A stretch of 39,723 nucleotides of DNA, taken from Endozoicomonas sp. ISHI1. Its GTDB lineage: Bacteria > Pseudomonadota > Gammaproteobacteria > Pseudomonadales > Endozoicomonadaceae. This document shows, in pieces, positions 17,302 through 26,824 of this stretch. The position numbers were made by a program, and so were the translations under genes. Under the pieces are notes generated by a model. That model saw only the letters and a list, made by a program, of their open reading frames with translations, did not search any database and had not been told where the DNA came from. Position 1 is the stretch's first letter; each line of letters starts with the position of its first letter. The stretch spans positions 1 through 39,723 of the forward strand of contig NZ_JAGRPU010000048.1 of the NCBI RefSeq assembly GCF_024606225.1, written 5' to 3'.

Positions 17302-17571
17302 ATGATAATGGTACGCAGTATGTTACTGGAACATCGTGTAGAGAAACTTGAATCTCATTTTGACTCACTGGATAGCGCAGTACATCGCCTCATCAAGGTT
17401 ACTGAAGAGACACAAAAAATAGTGCTGGAAAACCAGCGTGAAAATCGGCTCAGGTTTGACGAACACGACAGGCGCTTTGACGAACACGACAGGCGTTTTG
17501 ACGAACACGACAAGCGCTTTGACAAAATCGAAGATACTCTCGCCATCATCGTAAACCACCTTCAAAAATAA
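17302..17571 (+). CDS. small coiled-coil protein with heptad repeats
   Basis: The only plus-strand gene inside the array. From ATG at 17302 it gives 89 residues; TTG 17287 or ATG 17320 are alternatives, and no clear ribosome site decides. The protein is a near-continuous heptad coiled coil (HRVEKLESHFDSLDSAVHRL). It contains three 7-residue repeats FDEHDRR/FDEHDKR encoded by 21-bp DNA repeats (about 17455-17520), then KIEDTLAIIVNHLQK. Proteins of this type often oligomerise or accompany other proteins, but no partner gene is visible. It resembles small accessory coiled-coil ORFs near mobile DNA. Its presence suggests an insertion into the array. Confidence 0.6.
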   Translation: MIMVRSMLLEHRVEKLESHFDSLDSAVHRLIKVTEETQKIVLENQRENRLRFDEHDRRFDEHDRRFDEHDKRFDKIEDTLAIIVNHLQK

Positions 17572-17748
17572 CTACGCCACCTGACAACTCGCTTGACGGG
17601 GACATCTACGCTGCCCGTCAGCACTTCGGTTAACTGGATAACCAGAGCCTTTCTTCTAGAACCTCCGTGTTATTTAATGAGTCGTACAAATTATTTGACA
17701 CAAAAAAAGTACGCTAGTTCATTTTTATGGCTATTGAGTTTGCTGTGG

Positions 17749-18744
17749 CTAAATAATCACGCACTTCAAATCTGTTCCCCTGCGTCCTTCGGCCTCGGTA
17801 AGGGTTTTTACGCAGTCGGTATGGCCCTTACTGGTTGCGACGGAAAGCGGGGTGGCGCCATCCGAAGTCCTGGCGACGTTGATATTTGCTCCGGCGTTGA
17901 TCAGGATTTTCACGCACTCGGTATTGCCTCTCTCAGCGGCGGCGAACAGCGGGGTGATGTCACTCTCAGTCCGGGCGTTGATGTCCGCCCCGGCGATGAG
18001 CAAGAGCTTCATGCAGTCGGTCTTGCCTTGCTGGGCTGCGACGTACAGTGGGGTCATGCCACGCGTCAAGAGGGCGTTGGGATTCGCTCCGGCGATGAGC
18101 AAGAGTTTCACGGAGTCGGTAGAGCCCAGCCGAACTGCGATGGACAGCGGGGTGGCGCCATCCGTCGTCCGGGGGGGATCGAGTTTCGCCCCCTTAATGA
18201 TCAGGAGTTTCACAATATCGGTGTAACTTTCTTGTGCAGCCATGAACAGCGGGGTAACGCCATCCTCAGCTATAGCGGTGTTGATGTCTGCCCCGTTGTT
18301 AATCAGGACTTCGGCGAGGTCTGTGTACCCCTGAGCGGATGCCATCAACAAGGGATTGAAATCACCCTTCATAACGGCGTCGACATAGACGCCTCCTGCC
18401 AGTGACTTCTTCACCTGATCCAAGTCCCCGCGAAGAAAGGCATTATAAAACGCCTCATCGGGGAAAAACGTATTCGGGTAAGATTCACCGGTCTTCATAT
18501 TCAACACCGGGAACGGGTTTTGTCGGCAATACCCGCAGCTGCGTAAGCCTATGGGCTGATAATGAAATTGCCTCGTAAGACAGTCCAGATGGAAGAGGTG
18601 GCCACAGTGTGTTTGACATTTGGGGTTGCGTTTCACAGACGCCACATCCCGGCCATGGAACTCAGCGAAACAAATAAAACATTCATCGGCCTTCGACGTT
18701 TCTTCAGTGCTTATGGTGAGAGCAGAAAGATGAGTAGCATCCAT
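17749..18744 (-). CDS. ANK7: class B RING-H2 ankyrin protein, 6 repeats
   Basis: 331 residues from ATG at 18744 (MDATHLS), chosen because GGAGG lies 8 nt upstream. An in-frame ATG at 18852 would add 36 residues (MADYLATQNF...NNTEVLL) that correspond to the leader ORF of ANK4 and ANK8. The RING-H2 is complete but the most divergent in the array (CFIC...CGHLFHLDC...CGYC; ligands C22, C25, C47, H49, H52, C55, C70, C73). An N-cap with a variant (SLAGGVYVDAV) and six ANK repeats follow. The C-terminus ends in an unrelated tail (GRRGTDLKCVII), probably from loss of the usual stop. Confidence 0.87.
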   Translation of the reverse strand: MDATHLSALTISTEETSKADECFICFAEFHGRDVASVKRNPKCQTHCGHLFHLDCLTRQFHYQPIGLRSCGYCRQNPFPVLNMKTGESYPNTFFPDEAFYNAFLRGDLDQVKKSLAGGVYVDAVMKGDFNPLLMASAQGYTDLAEVLINNGADINTAIAEDGVTPLFMAAQESYTDIVKLLIIKGAKLDPPRTTDGATPLSIAVRLGSTDSVKLLLIAGANPNALLTRGMTPLYVAAQQGKTDCMKLLLIAGADINARTESDITPLFAAAERGNTECVKILINAGANINVARTSDGATPLSVATSKGHTDCVKTLTEAEGRRGTDLKCVII

Positions 18745-18939
18745 AAGTAGAACCTCCGTGTTATTTAATGAGTTATACAAATTAGACACAAAAAAAGTAC
18801 GATGGTTCAGCTTTATGGCTGCAAAGTTTTGCGTGGCTAAATAATCAGCCATTTCAAAAACTCAGAAGATGGAAACACCTGAGAGCTGTGTTCACTGTTT
18901 TAACCGAATTGAGCGGACAGTCCCGTATTTTTTTTAGGG

Positions 18940-19015
18940 GGTGTCGCAACACTCTGGTTCCCATGCTTTCAGGCCCCTTGGGTCTCAGCATGGGAACTTG
19001 GAGTTTTGCAACACC
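18940..19015. repeat. long imperfect hairpin with GTTCCCATGCT arms
   Basis: GTTCCCATGCT (18957-18967) pairs perfectly with AGCATGGGAAC (18987-18997). Outer segments GGTGTCGCAACACTC and GAGTTTTGCAACACC extend the stem to about 28 bp with few mismatches. Similar 'GTTCCCAxGC..GCxTGGGAAC' hairpins occur as dispersed intergenic repeats in marine gammaproteobacteria. It lies 22 bp past the ANK8 stop and might also act as its terminator, although the flanking T-run (18928-18935) is on the far side. Confidence 0.6.
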
Positions 19016-19036
19016 TTCCCTGCGACGGGGAGGATG

Positions 19037-20815
19037 TCAATTTTCCTGCATGGCCTCTGTTTCCTGTCTTGCCCCGCGAGAGATCAGGAAATCCTTGCCA
19101 GGGGTATTGCCCATCTTGGTTGCGATGGACAGTGGGGTGTGACCATCGTACGAGGTAGCGTTGAGATCTGCGCCCCCGTCAATCAGGCGTTTCAATATAT
19201 CGGTGTTACTTTCTCGGGCAGCCCAGTGCAGCGGGCTGATGCCACCCTTGTTCCGGGCGTCGGGATCCGCCCCTTTGTCGAGCAGGAGTTTCAAAATATT
19301 GGTGCTATTTTCTTGGGCAGCTGAGTGCAGCGGGGTGTCGCCATAATCACCCCGGGCGTTGAGATCCGCCCCTTTCTCGAGCAGCAGTTTAACAATATCG
19401 GTGTAATTGTTTCGGGCAGCCAAGTGCAGCGGGGTGTCGCCGTAGTCAGTGGGAGTGTTGACATTCGCCCCGGCTTTGATCAGGAGTTTCACGCAGTCGA
19501 TATTATTTTCTCGGACTGCGATGGACAGTAGGGTGCTGCCATCGAACAGGGCAGCGTCGAGATCCGCCACTTTGTCGAGCAAGAGTTCCAGAATGTTGGT
19601 TTTATTTTCCTGGACAGCGGAGTATAGCGGGGTGGTGCGATACGCAATGAGCGCGTTGACATTCGCCCCGGCGTTGATCAGGCGTTTCACGCAGTCGATA
19701 TCATTTTTCCGGACTGCGATGGCCAGTGGGGTGGTGCCATCGCGCAGGGCAGCGTCGGGATCTGCCCCTTTGTCGATCAGGCGTTTTATGCAGTCGGTAT
19801 TGCCCTTCACGGTTGCAGAGAACAGCGGGGTGGCGCCATTCTTATTCCGGGCCTCGATATCCGCCCCTTTCTCAAGCAGCAGTTTCACAATATCGGTGTT
19901 ATTTTCTTCAGCAGCATAGTGCAGTGGGGTGGTGCCATACGCAGTGGGAGCGTTGACATTTGCCCCGGCGTTGATCAGGCGTTTAACGCAGACGATATTA
20001 TTTCTCCGGACGGACATGGCCAGTGGGGTGGTGCCATCGCGCAGGGCAGCGTCGAGATCCGCCCCATTGTCGATCAGGAGTTCCACAATGTCGGTGTTAT
20101 TTTCCTGGGCAGCGAAGGACAGTGGGGTGGGCCCATCCGGAGTCTCGGAGATATTGACATTCGCTCCTCTGTCGATCATTAGTTTTACGCAGTTGGTATT
20201 GCCACTCGGGAGTCCACAGAGCAGCGGTGTGGCGCCACCCTTATTCCGTGCGTCAAGATCCGCCCCTTTGTCGAGCAGGAGTTGCACGCATTCGGTATTG
20301 CCGTATTCGGCTGCCAGCATCAGCGGGGTGAACCCATCACAGGCTCGGGCAGCATTAACCTCCGCCCTGTTTTTAATCAGGTGTTCGGCGACGTCAGTGT
20401 GCCCCTTAATGGATGCAATCATCAAGGCAGTGAGATCATCCTTCATAACGGCATTGACATTGACGCCTTCTGCCAGTGATTTCTTCACCTTTTTTAAATT
20501 CCCGTCAAAACAGGCGTCATAAAACCTATGATCGGGGAAAAATTTATCCGGGTGAGATACACCGGTGCTCTCATTCAATACAGGCGTGGGGTTTTGCCCA
20601 CACTCCTTGCACTGGCGTGAGCCGATGGACTGTTTCACAAAATGCTTCGAAATACAGTCCAGATGGAAGTGGTGCCCGCATCGGGTTTGATACTGGGGTT
20701 TGACGTCCACAGGCGCCACATTATGGCCATGGAAATCATCCCGACAAATAGGACACAGAGCGGCCTGCGACTTTACGTCAGTGATCATAGGTAAGGAGCG
20801 AGTCATAGCATCCAT
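19037..20815 (-). CDS. ANK8: class B RING-H2 ankyrin protein, 14 repeats
   Basis: 592 residues. The ATG at 20815 (MDAMTRS) has GGAGG 8 nt upstream. RING-H2 with all ligands (C21, C24, C46, H48, H51, C54, C69, C72; CGHHFHLDC, CKEC). Fourteen ANK repeats follow. The repeats form a distinct sub-family with alternating motifs LLLEKGAD, LIDKGADPDAALRDG and RLINAGANVNA. This alternation indicates amplification of a two-repeat (about 200 bp) unit within the gene. One repeat has lost the helix core (TPLLCGLPSGN). The end is unusual (FLISRGARQETEAMQEN). Confidence 0.88.
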   Translation of the reverse strand: MDAMTRSLPMITDVKSQAALCPICRDDFHGHNVAPVDVKPQYQTRCGHHFHLDCISKHFVKQSIGSRQCKECGQNPTPVLNESTGVSHPDKFFPDHRFYDACFDGNLKKVKKSLAEGVNVNAVMKDDLTALMIASIKGHTDVAEHLIKNRAEVNAARACDGFTPLMLAAEYGNTECVQLLLDKGADLDARNKGGATPLLCGLPSGNTNCVKLMIDRGANVNISETPDGPTPLSFAAQENNTDIVELLIDNGADLDAALRDGTTPLAMSVRRNNIVCVKRLINAGANVNAPTAYGTTPLHYAAEENNTDIVKLLLEKGADIEARNKNGATPLFSATVKGNTDCIKRLIDKGADPDAALRDGTTPLAIAVRKNDIDCVKRLINAGANVNALIAYRTTPLYSAVQENKTNILELLLDKVADLDAALFDGSTLLSIAVRENNIDCVKLLIKAGANVNTPTDYGDTPLHLAARNNYTDIVKLLLEKGADLNARGDYGDTPLHSAAQENSTNILKLLLDKGADPDARNKGGISPLHWAARESNTDILKRLIDGGADLNATSYDGHTPLSIATKMGNTPGKDFLISRGARQETEAMQEN

Positions 20816-20924
20816 AATTAGAACCTCCGTGTAATTTAATTAAGTTATATGTTTTGGACACAAAAAAAGTACGATAGTTCAGTTTTATGGCTACAAAGTT
20901 TTCTGTGGATAAATAATCACCCAT
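20778..20924 (-). other. 48-codon leader ORF overlapping the ANK8 start
   Basis: ATG 20924 to TGA 20778-20780 encodes MGDYLSTENFVAIKLNY, RTFFVSKTYNLIKLHGG and a 14-residue tail. It spans the ANK8 Shine-Dalgarno sequence and overlaps its start by 38 bp in another frame. The first 34 codons keep their frame in ANK4; eight codons differ, four of them synonymously. Possibly a translated leader that couples expression. Confidence 0.4.
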
Positions 20925-21061
20925 TTCACAAACTGAGAAGACGGGAACACCTGAGAGCCGTGTTTCCTCGATAAGATAACGTCTTTCTTTTGTTTCCTGC
21001 CTTGTCTCTGTTCCCTACTCCGGCCTCGTTGAGGACTTTCACGCAGTCGGTATTGCCCATC

Positions 21062-22510
21062 TCAGCTGTGATATAGAGCGGGGTGGTGGGCGGCGTTGAG
21101 TTCCGCCCCGGCCTCAATCAGAAGTTTCACAATGTCGGTATGGCCTTTCCGGGCAGCGATGAACAGCGGGCTGGCGCCATTCGGCAAGGCGGCGTTGAGA
21201 TCCGCCCCGGCCTCAATCAGGAGTTTCACGATGTCGGTATGGCCCTCCCGGGCAGCGATGTACAGCGGGGTGGCGCCATTTTTACTCCGGGCGTTGAGAT
21301 CCGCCTTGGCTTCTATCAGGATTTTTACGCAGTCACTGTTATTTTCATGGGCAGCCATGTACAGTGCGGTAGCGCCATACTTAGTCCGGGCGTTGATATT
21401 CACCCCAGCGTCGATCAGGCGTTTGGCGACGTCCTTGTGCCCTTTACAAGATGCCAATATCAAGGCAGTGAAATCATCATAAATACCGACATTGACATTG
21501 ACTCCCTCGGCCAGTGACTTCTCCACCTGATCCAAATCCCCCTGAAAACAGGCAAGATAAAACGCCTGATCGGGGAAAAATTTATCCGGGTGAGACTCAC
21601 TGGTGTTCTCATCCACCATAGGCATTGGGTCTTGCCGACACATGGCACAACGGCGATAGCCGATGGGCTGTTCAACAAAACACTTCGAAATACAGTTCAG
21701 ATCGAAGCGCTGGTCACAACATTGGCTTTTGACGACCACAGGCGCTTCATCACGACCATGGAAGTGATCCAGACAAATAGGACAGGGATCGGACTCCATT
21801 GTTACGTCAGTGTCCGTGGGGACAGCGCGGCGGGCAATGCTATCCATCTGCCATTCAGCGGGCCCGCTACTATCGGATGACGGTCGAAATTGACAAACAC
21901 CATGACAGGGAGAGACGAAACAATCTAAACCCAAAGTATGCTGATGTTGCTGTGAGCCTCCGCTACCACCGGCAGAGTCAGAATAAAGGAAACTGTTGAA
22001 AGAGCCAGCGGGGCAAGCGGTGGCTCCCTGAGCTTGCTGCCCCGATGATTCTGATGGTGGATGTTGTGGCTGGTCACTGCCAGAGCCAGGCATCGTAATG
22101 ATGGCCGCCAACGGGTGAACCTGACAGAGCTCTTTTTGTGCTATCGAATTAAACGACGATATGTATATATAAAAATAACTTTTTAAAAGCCAACCGACAG
22201 CGACAACCATTTTTGCAGGTAGCCATGAATAAGAGGTGGAGCTTAGTGGGGTATTTTTGCTGGTCAGTATCAGTTCGTAATCAACCAGCAGATGATTGGC
22301 GTAAAGCCATGGCCACGAAATTGATTCAATGATGGTCGTTGTTAGCTGGCGACCGTTTAGTCTGCCTTGTTTCTCATCAGACGGTAAATCTGATTCTGCA
22401 TAGCCGTGTGCGTGGGCAATGTCTGAGATGCTTGTCAACGGTTGAGCCTGACAGACGACGGACAATGCCATTAGCAACAGTGGTGCTGCAAAGAGTGAGT
22501 GTTTAATAAT
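21062..22510 (-). pseudogene. ANK9: class A RING-ankyrin gene, frameshifted 3' end
   Basis: ATT at 22510 matches the family start; the frame stays open upstream to a GTG at 22627. It has a signal peptide, then an in-frame loss of about 30 residues (QPLT joined to SISDIAH), a hydrophobic segment, linker and variant RING (CCDQRFDLNC, the most degenerate of all). Four ANK repeats are in frame. About 11 bp is missing near 21090 ('..GCCGCC' joins 'CACCACC'), which shifts frame so that the protein ends AHHPALYHS. The lost last repeat (TPLYITAEMGNTDCVKVL) continues in another frame to 20926, and its stop has also been deleted. The protein could still be made, one repeat short; decay is the simplest reading. 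Confidence 0.75.
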
Positions 22511-22744
22511 TCTATCCCTGCATTCTGGTGTACAAAAGAGGAAGGGTAGATTAAGAAAATAACGCACGTTCCAAGAGCTCTGACAACACCCATTGCAGTG
22601 GTGTTGCCTAAAGACGGCAACAGTCACTCTGAGAAAAGTTCTATAAGATCATTTTTCATGCAATCAATAATGGCTCATTTTCGGGATGGTGCGTAGCTTG
22701 AGTCAGTCAATAAGTGATATGAATCAGGCTGTTCCCTTCCTTGC

Positions 22745-24505
22745 TTAACTTCCCTGCCTTGCCCCGGCGTTGAACAGGAGTCTGGCGCAGTCGGCATTGT
22801 CCATCTCGGTTGCGATGGAGAGAGGAGTGGTGCCATCCGGCAAGGCGGCGTTGATATCTGCCTCGGCCCTGATCAGGAGTTTCAAACACTCGATATTGCC
22901 TTCCCGGGCTGCGTTGAATAGCGGGGTCGCGCCATCCTCAGCCCTTTGGGCGTTGAGTTTGGCCCCGGCGTCGATCAGGAGTTCCACGCAGTCGATATTG
23001 CCCTTCCGGGCTGCGATGTGCAGCGCAGTGGTGCCGTATTGAGTACGGACGTCGAGATCCGCCTTGGCACCGATCAGGAGTTTCAGGCAGTCGATGTTAT
23101 TTTCTTGTGCAGCGACGTGCAGCGGGGTGCTGCCTTCATTGTTCTGCTTGTTAAGGTCCGCCTTTGCTTCGATCAGGAGTTTCACGCAGTCGGTGTTATT
23201 TTCTTGTGCAGCAATGAACAACGGCGTGGCACCATTCTCGATCCAGACGGTGTTGAGATGCGCCCCCTTTTTGATCAGGAGTTTCACGCAGTCGGTGTTA
23301 TTCTCCTGTGCAGCCATGAACAGTGGGCTGGCACCATCCTCAGCCCGGGCGTTGATATCCGCTCCGGCGCTGATCAGGAGCTTCAGGCAGTCGATATGAT
23401 TTTCTTGCGCAGCAACGTACACTGGTGTGACACCATTCTTTTTCCGGGCGTTGACATCCGCCCGGGCTTTGATCAGGAGCTCCAGGCAGCCGGTTTGATT
23501 TTCCTGGGCAGCCAAGTGCAGCGGGGTGTTGCCATTCTCAGGTCCGGCATTGATATCCGCCTCGGCGTTGATCAGGAGTTTCACGCAGTCGATGCTATCA
23601 TACAGGACTGCGATGTACAGCGGGGTCATGCCGTCTTCAGTTCGGGCATTGAGATTCGCCTTGGCCTCGATCAGGGCTTTCATGCAGTCGGTGTTATTTT
23701 CCTCTGCAGCCGAGTGCAGCGGGGTGACGCCATTCTCAGGTCCGGCATTGAGATCTGCCTTGGCTTCGATCAGGAGTTTCACACAGTCGGTATTGCCTCT
23801 CGCAGCCGCTGCTATTAGAGCGGTGATGCCATTCCTATCCTTGATGTTGGGGTTCGCCTTGGCTTCGATAAGGGCTTTCAGGCAGTGGGTATTGCCCATC
23901 TCGGCAGCGATGGACAGAGGGGTGGCACCATTCTTGGCCCCGGCGTTGAGATCTGCTCCTTTATTGATCAGGAGTTTCACACAGTCGGTGTTATTTTCCC
24001 GGGCAGCGTGGAACAGTGGGGTGACGCCATCCACATTCCGAGCGGTGTTGACGTCCGCTCCGGCGTTGATCAGACGTTTGGCGACATCCGTGTGCCCCCT
24101 CATGGATGCCAACATCAAGGCAGTGAAACCACGCATCATAACGGCATTGACATTGACGCCTTCTGCCAGTGACCTCTCAACCTGATCCAAATCCCCGTGA
24201 AGACAGGCATCATAAAATGCCTGAGTGGGGAAAGATGTATCCGGGTTAGATTCACCGGTGTTCAGATTCACTACAGGCATCGGGTCTTGCCGACACACCG
24301 CGCACTGTCGTGAGCCGACCGACTTTCCAACAAACTGCATCGAAATACAGTCCAGATGGAAGCGATGGCCACATTGGGTTCGACATTGAGCTTTGACGTC
24401 CACTGGCGCCAGATGACGGCCATGGAAAGGATCTAAACAAATTGGACAGACATCGGCCTCCGACTTAGTTACCGTGGGGAGAGAGGGGCTAGCAATGCCA
24501 TCCAT
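22745..24505 (-). CDS. ANK10: class B RING-H2 ankyrin protein, 14 repeats
   Basis: 586 residues from ATG at 24505 (MDGIASPSLP); a TTG at 24529 would add eight. The ribosome-site position reads GGGTG. RING-H2 ligands C20, C23, C45, H47, H50, C53, C68 and C71 are complete. Fourteen ANK repeats follow. It is closely related to ANK5 (same GAHLNxVWIExGATPLFIA and KLNAQRAEDGATPLF insertion repeats) although four genes separate them, so segments have moved within the array. Upstream lie 70 bp and then ANK11; downstream 234 bp of class A type leader to ANK9 show no gene. Confidence 0.88.
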   Translation of the reverse strand: MDGIASPSLPTVTKSEADVCPICLDPFHGRHLAPVDVKAQCRTQCGHRFHLDCISMQFVGKSVGSRQCAVCRQDPMPVVNLNTGESNPDTSFPTQAFYDACLHGDLDQVERSLAEGVNVNAVMMRGFTALMLASMRGHTDVAKRLINAGADVNTARNVDGVTPLFHAARENNTDCVKLLINKGADLNAGAKNGATPLSIAAEMGNTHCLKALIEAKANPNIKDRNGITALIAAAARGNTDCVKLLIEAKADLNAGPENGVTPLHSAAEENNTDCMKALIEAKANLNARTEDGMTPLYIAVLYDSIDCVKLLINAEADINAGPENGNTPLHLAAQENQTGCLELLIKARADVNARKKNGVTPVYVAAQENHIDCLKLLISAGADINARAEDGASPLFMAAQENNTDCVKLLIKKGAHLNTVWIENGATPLFIAAQENNTDCVKLLIEAKADLNKQNNEGSTPLHVAAQENNIDCLKLLIGAKADLDVRTQYGTTALHIAARKGNIDCVELLIDAGAKLNAQRAEDGATPLFNAAREGNIECLKLLIRAEADINAALPDGTTPLSIATEMDNADCARLLFNAGARQGS

Positions 24506-24575
24506 AAGTAGAACACCCGTGTTAGTCAATAATCAGTACGGATTAGACATAAGAACAGTTCGATAGTTCATTTCC

Positions 24576-26624
24576 CTACCTTGCCCCGGCCTTGGTTAAT
24601 GTTTCCACAATGTCGCTATTCCCCATCATGGCTGCGATGGACAGCGGAGTGGCGCCGTCTTTAATTCTCATGGTGTTGAGATCCGCCCCGGCGTTGATCA
24701 GGATTTTCACGCAGTCGGTATTGCCTTTCTCGGCAGCGATGAACAGCGGAGTGGAGCCATCCTTGGTCGCGGCGTTGAGATCCGCCTTGGCTTCGATCAG
24801 GATTTTCATGCAGCCGATGTTATTTTGTTGTGCAGCGATCAAGAGCGAGGAGGCGCCATGGTCAGTTGGGGCGTTGAGATCTGCCTTGGCTTTGATCAGG
24901 ATTCTCACGCAGTCGGTGTTATTTTCTTGTGTAGCGATGAACAGTGCGGTGCCGCCATCCATAGTTGAGGTGTTGAGATCCGCCTTAGCTTCAACCAGAG
25001 CTTTCACGCAGTCGGTATGGCCTCTCGCAGCTGCGATGAACAGTGCGGTGCCACCGTAATGAGTCTGAGCGTTGAGGTTTGCCTTGGCTTCGATCAGGGC
25101 TTTCACGCAGTCAGTCTTGCCCATCTCGGCAGCGATGGACAGCGGGGTGCCGCCGTCTATAGTCCTGGCGGCGTTGAGATCGGCCCCAGCGATGATCAGG
25201 TCTTTTACGCAGTCGGTATTGCCTTTTCGGGCAGCGGTGAACAGCGGGGTGGCACCATCCGACAAGGCGGCGTTGAGATCCGCCCCGGCTTTGATCAGGA
25301 TCTTAACACAGTCAGTGCGATTTTCTTGCGCAGCCATGAACAGCGAGGTAGCACCATTCTTAGTCTGGGCGTTGAGATCCGCCCTGGCTTCGACCAAGGC
25401 TTTGACGCAGTCAGTATGGCCTCTCGCAGCAGCGATGATCAGCGGGGTAGCGCCATTCTTAGTCTGGGCGTTGAGATCCGCCCTGGCTTCGATCAGGGCT
25501 TTCACGCAGTCAGTATTGCCTCTCTGGGCAGCGATGAACAGCGGGGTAATACCACCCTTGGCCCGAGCGTTGATATCTGCCTTGGCTTCGATCAGGGCTT
25601 TCACGCAGCTGGTATTGCCCTTCTCAGCTGCGATGCACAGCGGGGTAGCGCCATCCTTAGTAGGCGTGTCAGGATCCGCCCCGGCGATGATCAGGACTTT
25701 CAGGCAGTCGGTCTCACCCCTCTGGGCCAAGGTGAACAGCGGGGTGTTGCCATCTTTAGTCTGGGCGTCGAGATCCGCCCCGGCTTCGACCAGAGCTTTC
25801 ACGCAGTCGGTGTTGTTTTCTTGTGCAGCGAAGAACAGCGGGGTGGCACCATTCCTGGTTCGGGTGTTGAGGTTTGCTCCCGCTTCGATCAGGGCTTTGA
25901 CGCATTCAGTATTGCCCATCTTGGCCGCGATGGACAGCGGGGTGGTGCCATCCGACAGGGCGGCGTTGAGACTCGCCCCGGCATTGATCAGGGCTTTCAC
26001 GCATTCGGTATTGCCCATCTCGGCTGCAATGGACAGTGGGGTGGCGCCATCCGGACAGGCGGCGTTGACATTCGCCCCGACTTCGATCAGGGCTTGCAGG
26101 CAGTCGATGTTATTTTCTTGGGCAGCCATGAACATTGAGGTGGCACCGTACTTACAGACGGCGTTGAGATTCGCCCCGGCGTTGATCAGGCATTCGACGA
26201 CCGTCTTGTGCCCCCCGAAGGATGCCATCATCAAGGCAGTGTAATCGTCACACGTAATGTTATGGACATTGACATTGACTCCTTCTTCCAGAGACGTGTT
26301 TACCTGATCCAAATCCCCTTCAAAACAGGCACGATAAAACGTCTGATCGGGAAAAAATGTATCCTGGTGCGGTTCACCGGTGTTCAGATTCAACACAGGC
26401 ATCGGATTTTGCCGACACATCGCACACCGACGTGAGCCGATGGACTGATCAACACAATACTTCAAAATACAGTCCAGATCGAAGCGGTTGCCACAACATT
26501 GTGTTTTGACGACCACAGGCGCTACAGCCCGGCCATGGAATTCGGCCAAACAAATGGGACAGTGAGGATCCTCCCGCGGTACTTGAGTATCCCCGGGGAC
26601 AGGGGGGCGAGCAATGCCATCCAT
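24576..26624 (-). CDS. ANK11: class C RING-ankyrin protein, 17 repeats
   Basis: Largest ANK domain in the window: 682 residues from ATG at 26624 (MDGIARPPVP), with a GTG at 26669 as alternative. No good Shine-Dalgarno sequence precedes either. The RING is the class A variant (C22, C25, C44, Asn46, Asp49, C52, C67, C70; CCGNRFDLDC), though the gene lacks a signal peptide. About 17 ANK repeats follow, many of the form NTDCVKALIEAxADLNAQTKNGATPL. Several neighbouring repeats are nearly identical, a sign of recent internal amplification. Upstream sequence keeps decayed leader-ORF codons (FVAIELNYRIFLVSN) in frame with the gene but without a start. Confidence 0.87.
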   Translation of the reverse strand: MDGIARPPVPGDTQVPREDPHCPICLAEFHGRAVAPVVVKTQCCGNRFDLDCILKYCVDQSIGSRRCAMCRQNPMPVLNLNTGEPHQDTFFPDQTFYRACFEGDLDQVNTSLEEGVNVNVHNITCDDYTALMMASFGGHKTVVECLINAGANLNAVCKYGATSMFMAAQENNIDCLQALIEVGANVNAACPDGATPLSIAAEMGNTECVKALINAGASLNAALSDGTTPLSIAAKMGNTECVKALIEAGANLNTRTRNGATPLFFAAQENNTDCVKALVEAGADLDAQTKDGNTPLFTLAQRGETDCLKVLIIAGADPDTPTKDGATPLCIAAEKGNTSCVKALIEAKADINARAKGGITPLFIAAQRGNTDCVKALIEARADLNAQTKNGATPLIIAAARGHTDCVKALVEARADLNAQTKNGATSLFMAAQENRTDCVKILIKAGADLNAALSDGATPLFTAARKGNTDCVKDLIIAGADLNAARTIDGGTPLSIAAEMGKTDCVKALIEAKANLNAQTHYGGTALFIAAARGHTDCVKALVEAKADLNTSTMDGGTALFIATQENNTDCVRILIKAKADLNAPTDHGASSLLIAAQQNNIGCMKILIEAKADLNAATKDGSTPLFIAAEKGNTDCVKILINAGADLNTMRIKDGATPLSIAAMMGNSDIVETLTKAGAR

Positions 26625-26824
26625 GAGTAGAACATCTGTGTTAGTCAATGAGCGATACGGATTGGACACAAGAAAAATACGATAGTTCAGCTCTATGGCT
26701 ACAAAGTTTGCAGTGGCTAAACAATCTCACCTATTTCAAAAACTCGTAAGACGGGAACACCTGAAAGCCGTGTTTACCGGAAAACATAACGCCTTTCTTT
26801 TGTTCCCCGCCTTGCCTCTGTCAC

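Noticed and set aside
17272-17352. 26-codon plus-strand ORF beginning MSAMLIAPATNDNG
   Set aside because: Too short, overlaps the start of the coiled-coil ORF in another frame, and no ribosome site is apparent.
25017-26244. Long plus-strand ORFs (up to 390 codons) opposite ANK11, and similar ones opposite most ANK genes, with 33-residue repeats such as EIRPGFDQGFHAV
   Set aside because: They are antisense shadows of the ANK repeats. The periodicity equals the 99-bp ANK unit, two different antisense frames are open at once, and none has a ribosome site or its own conserved start.
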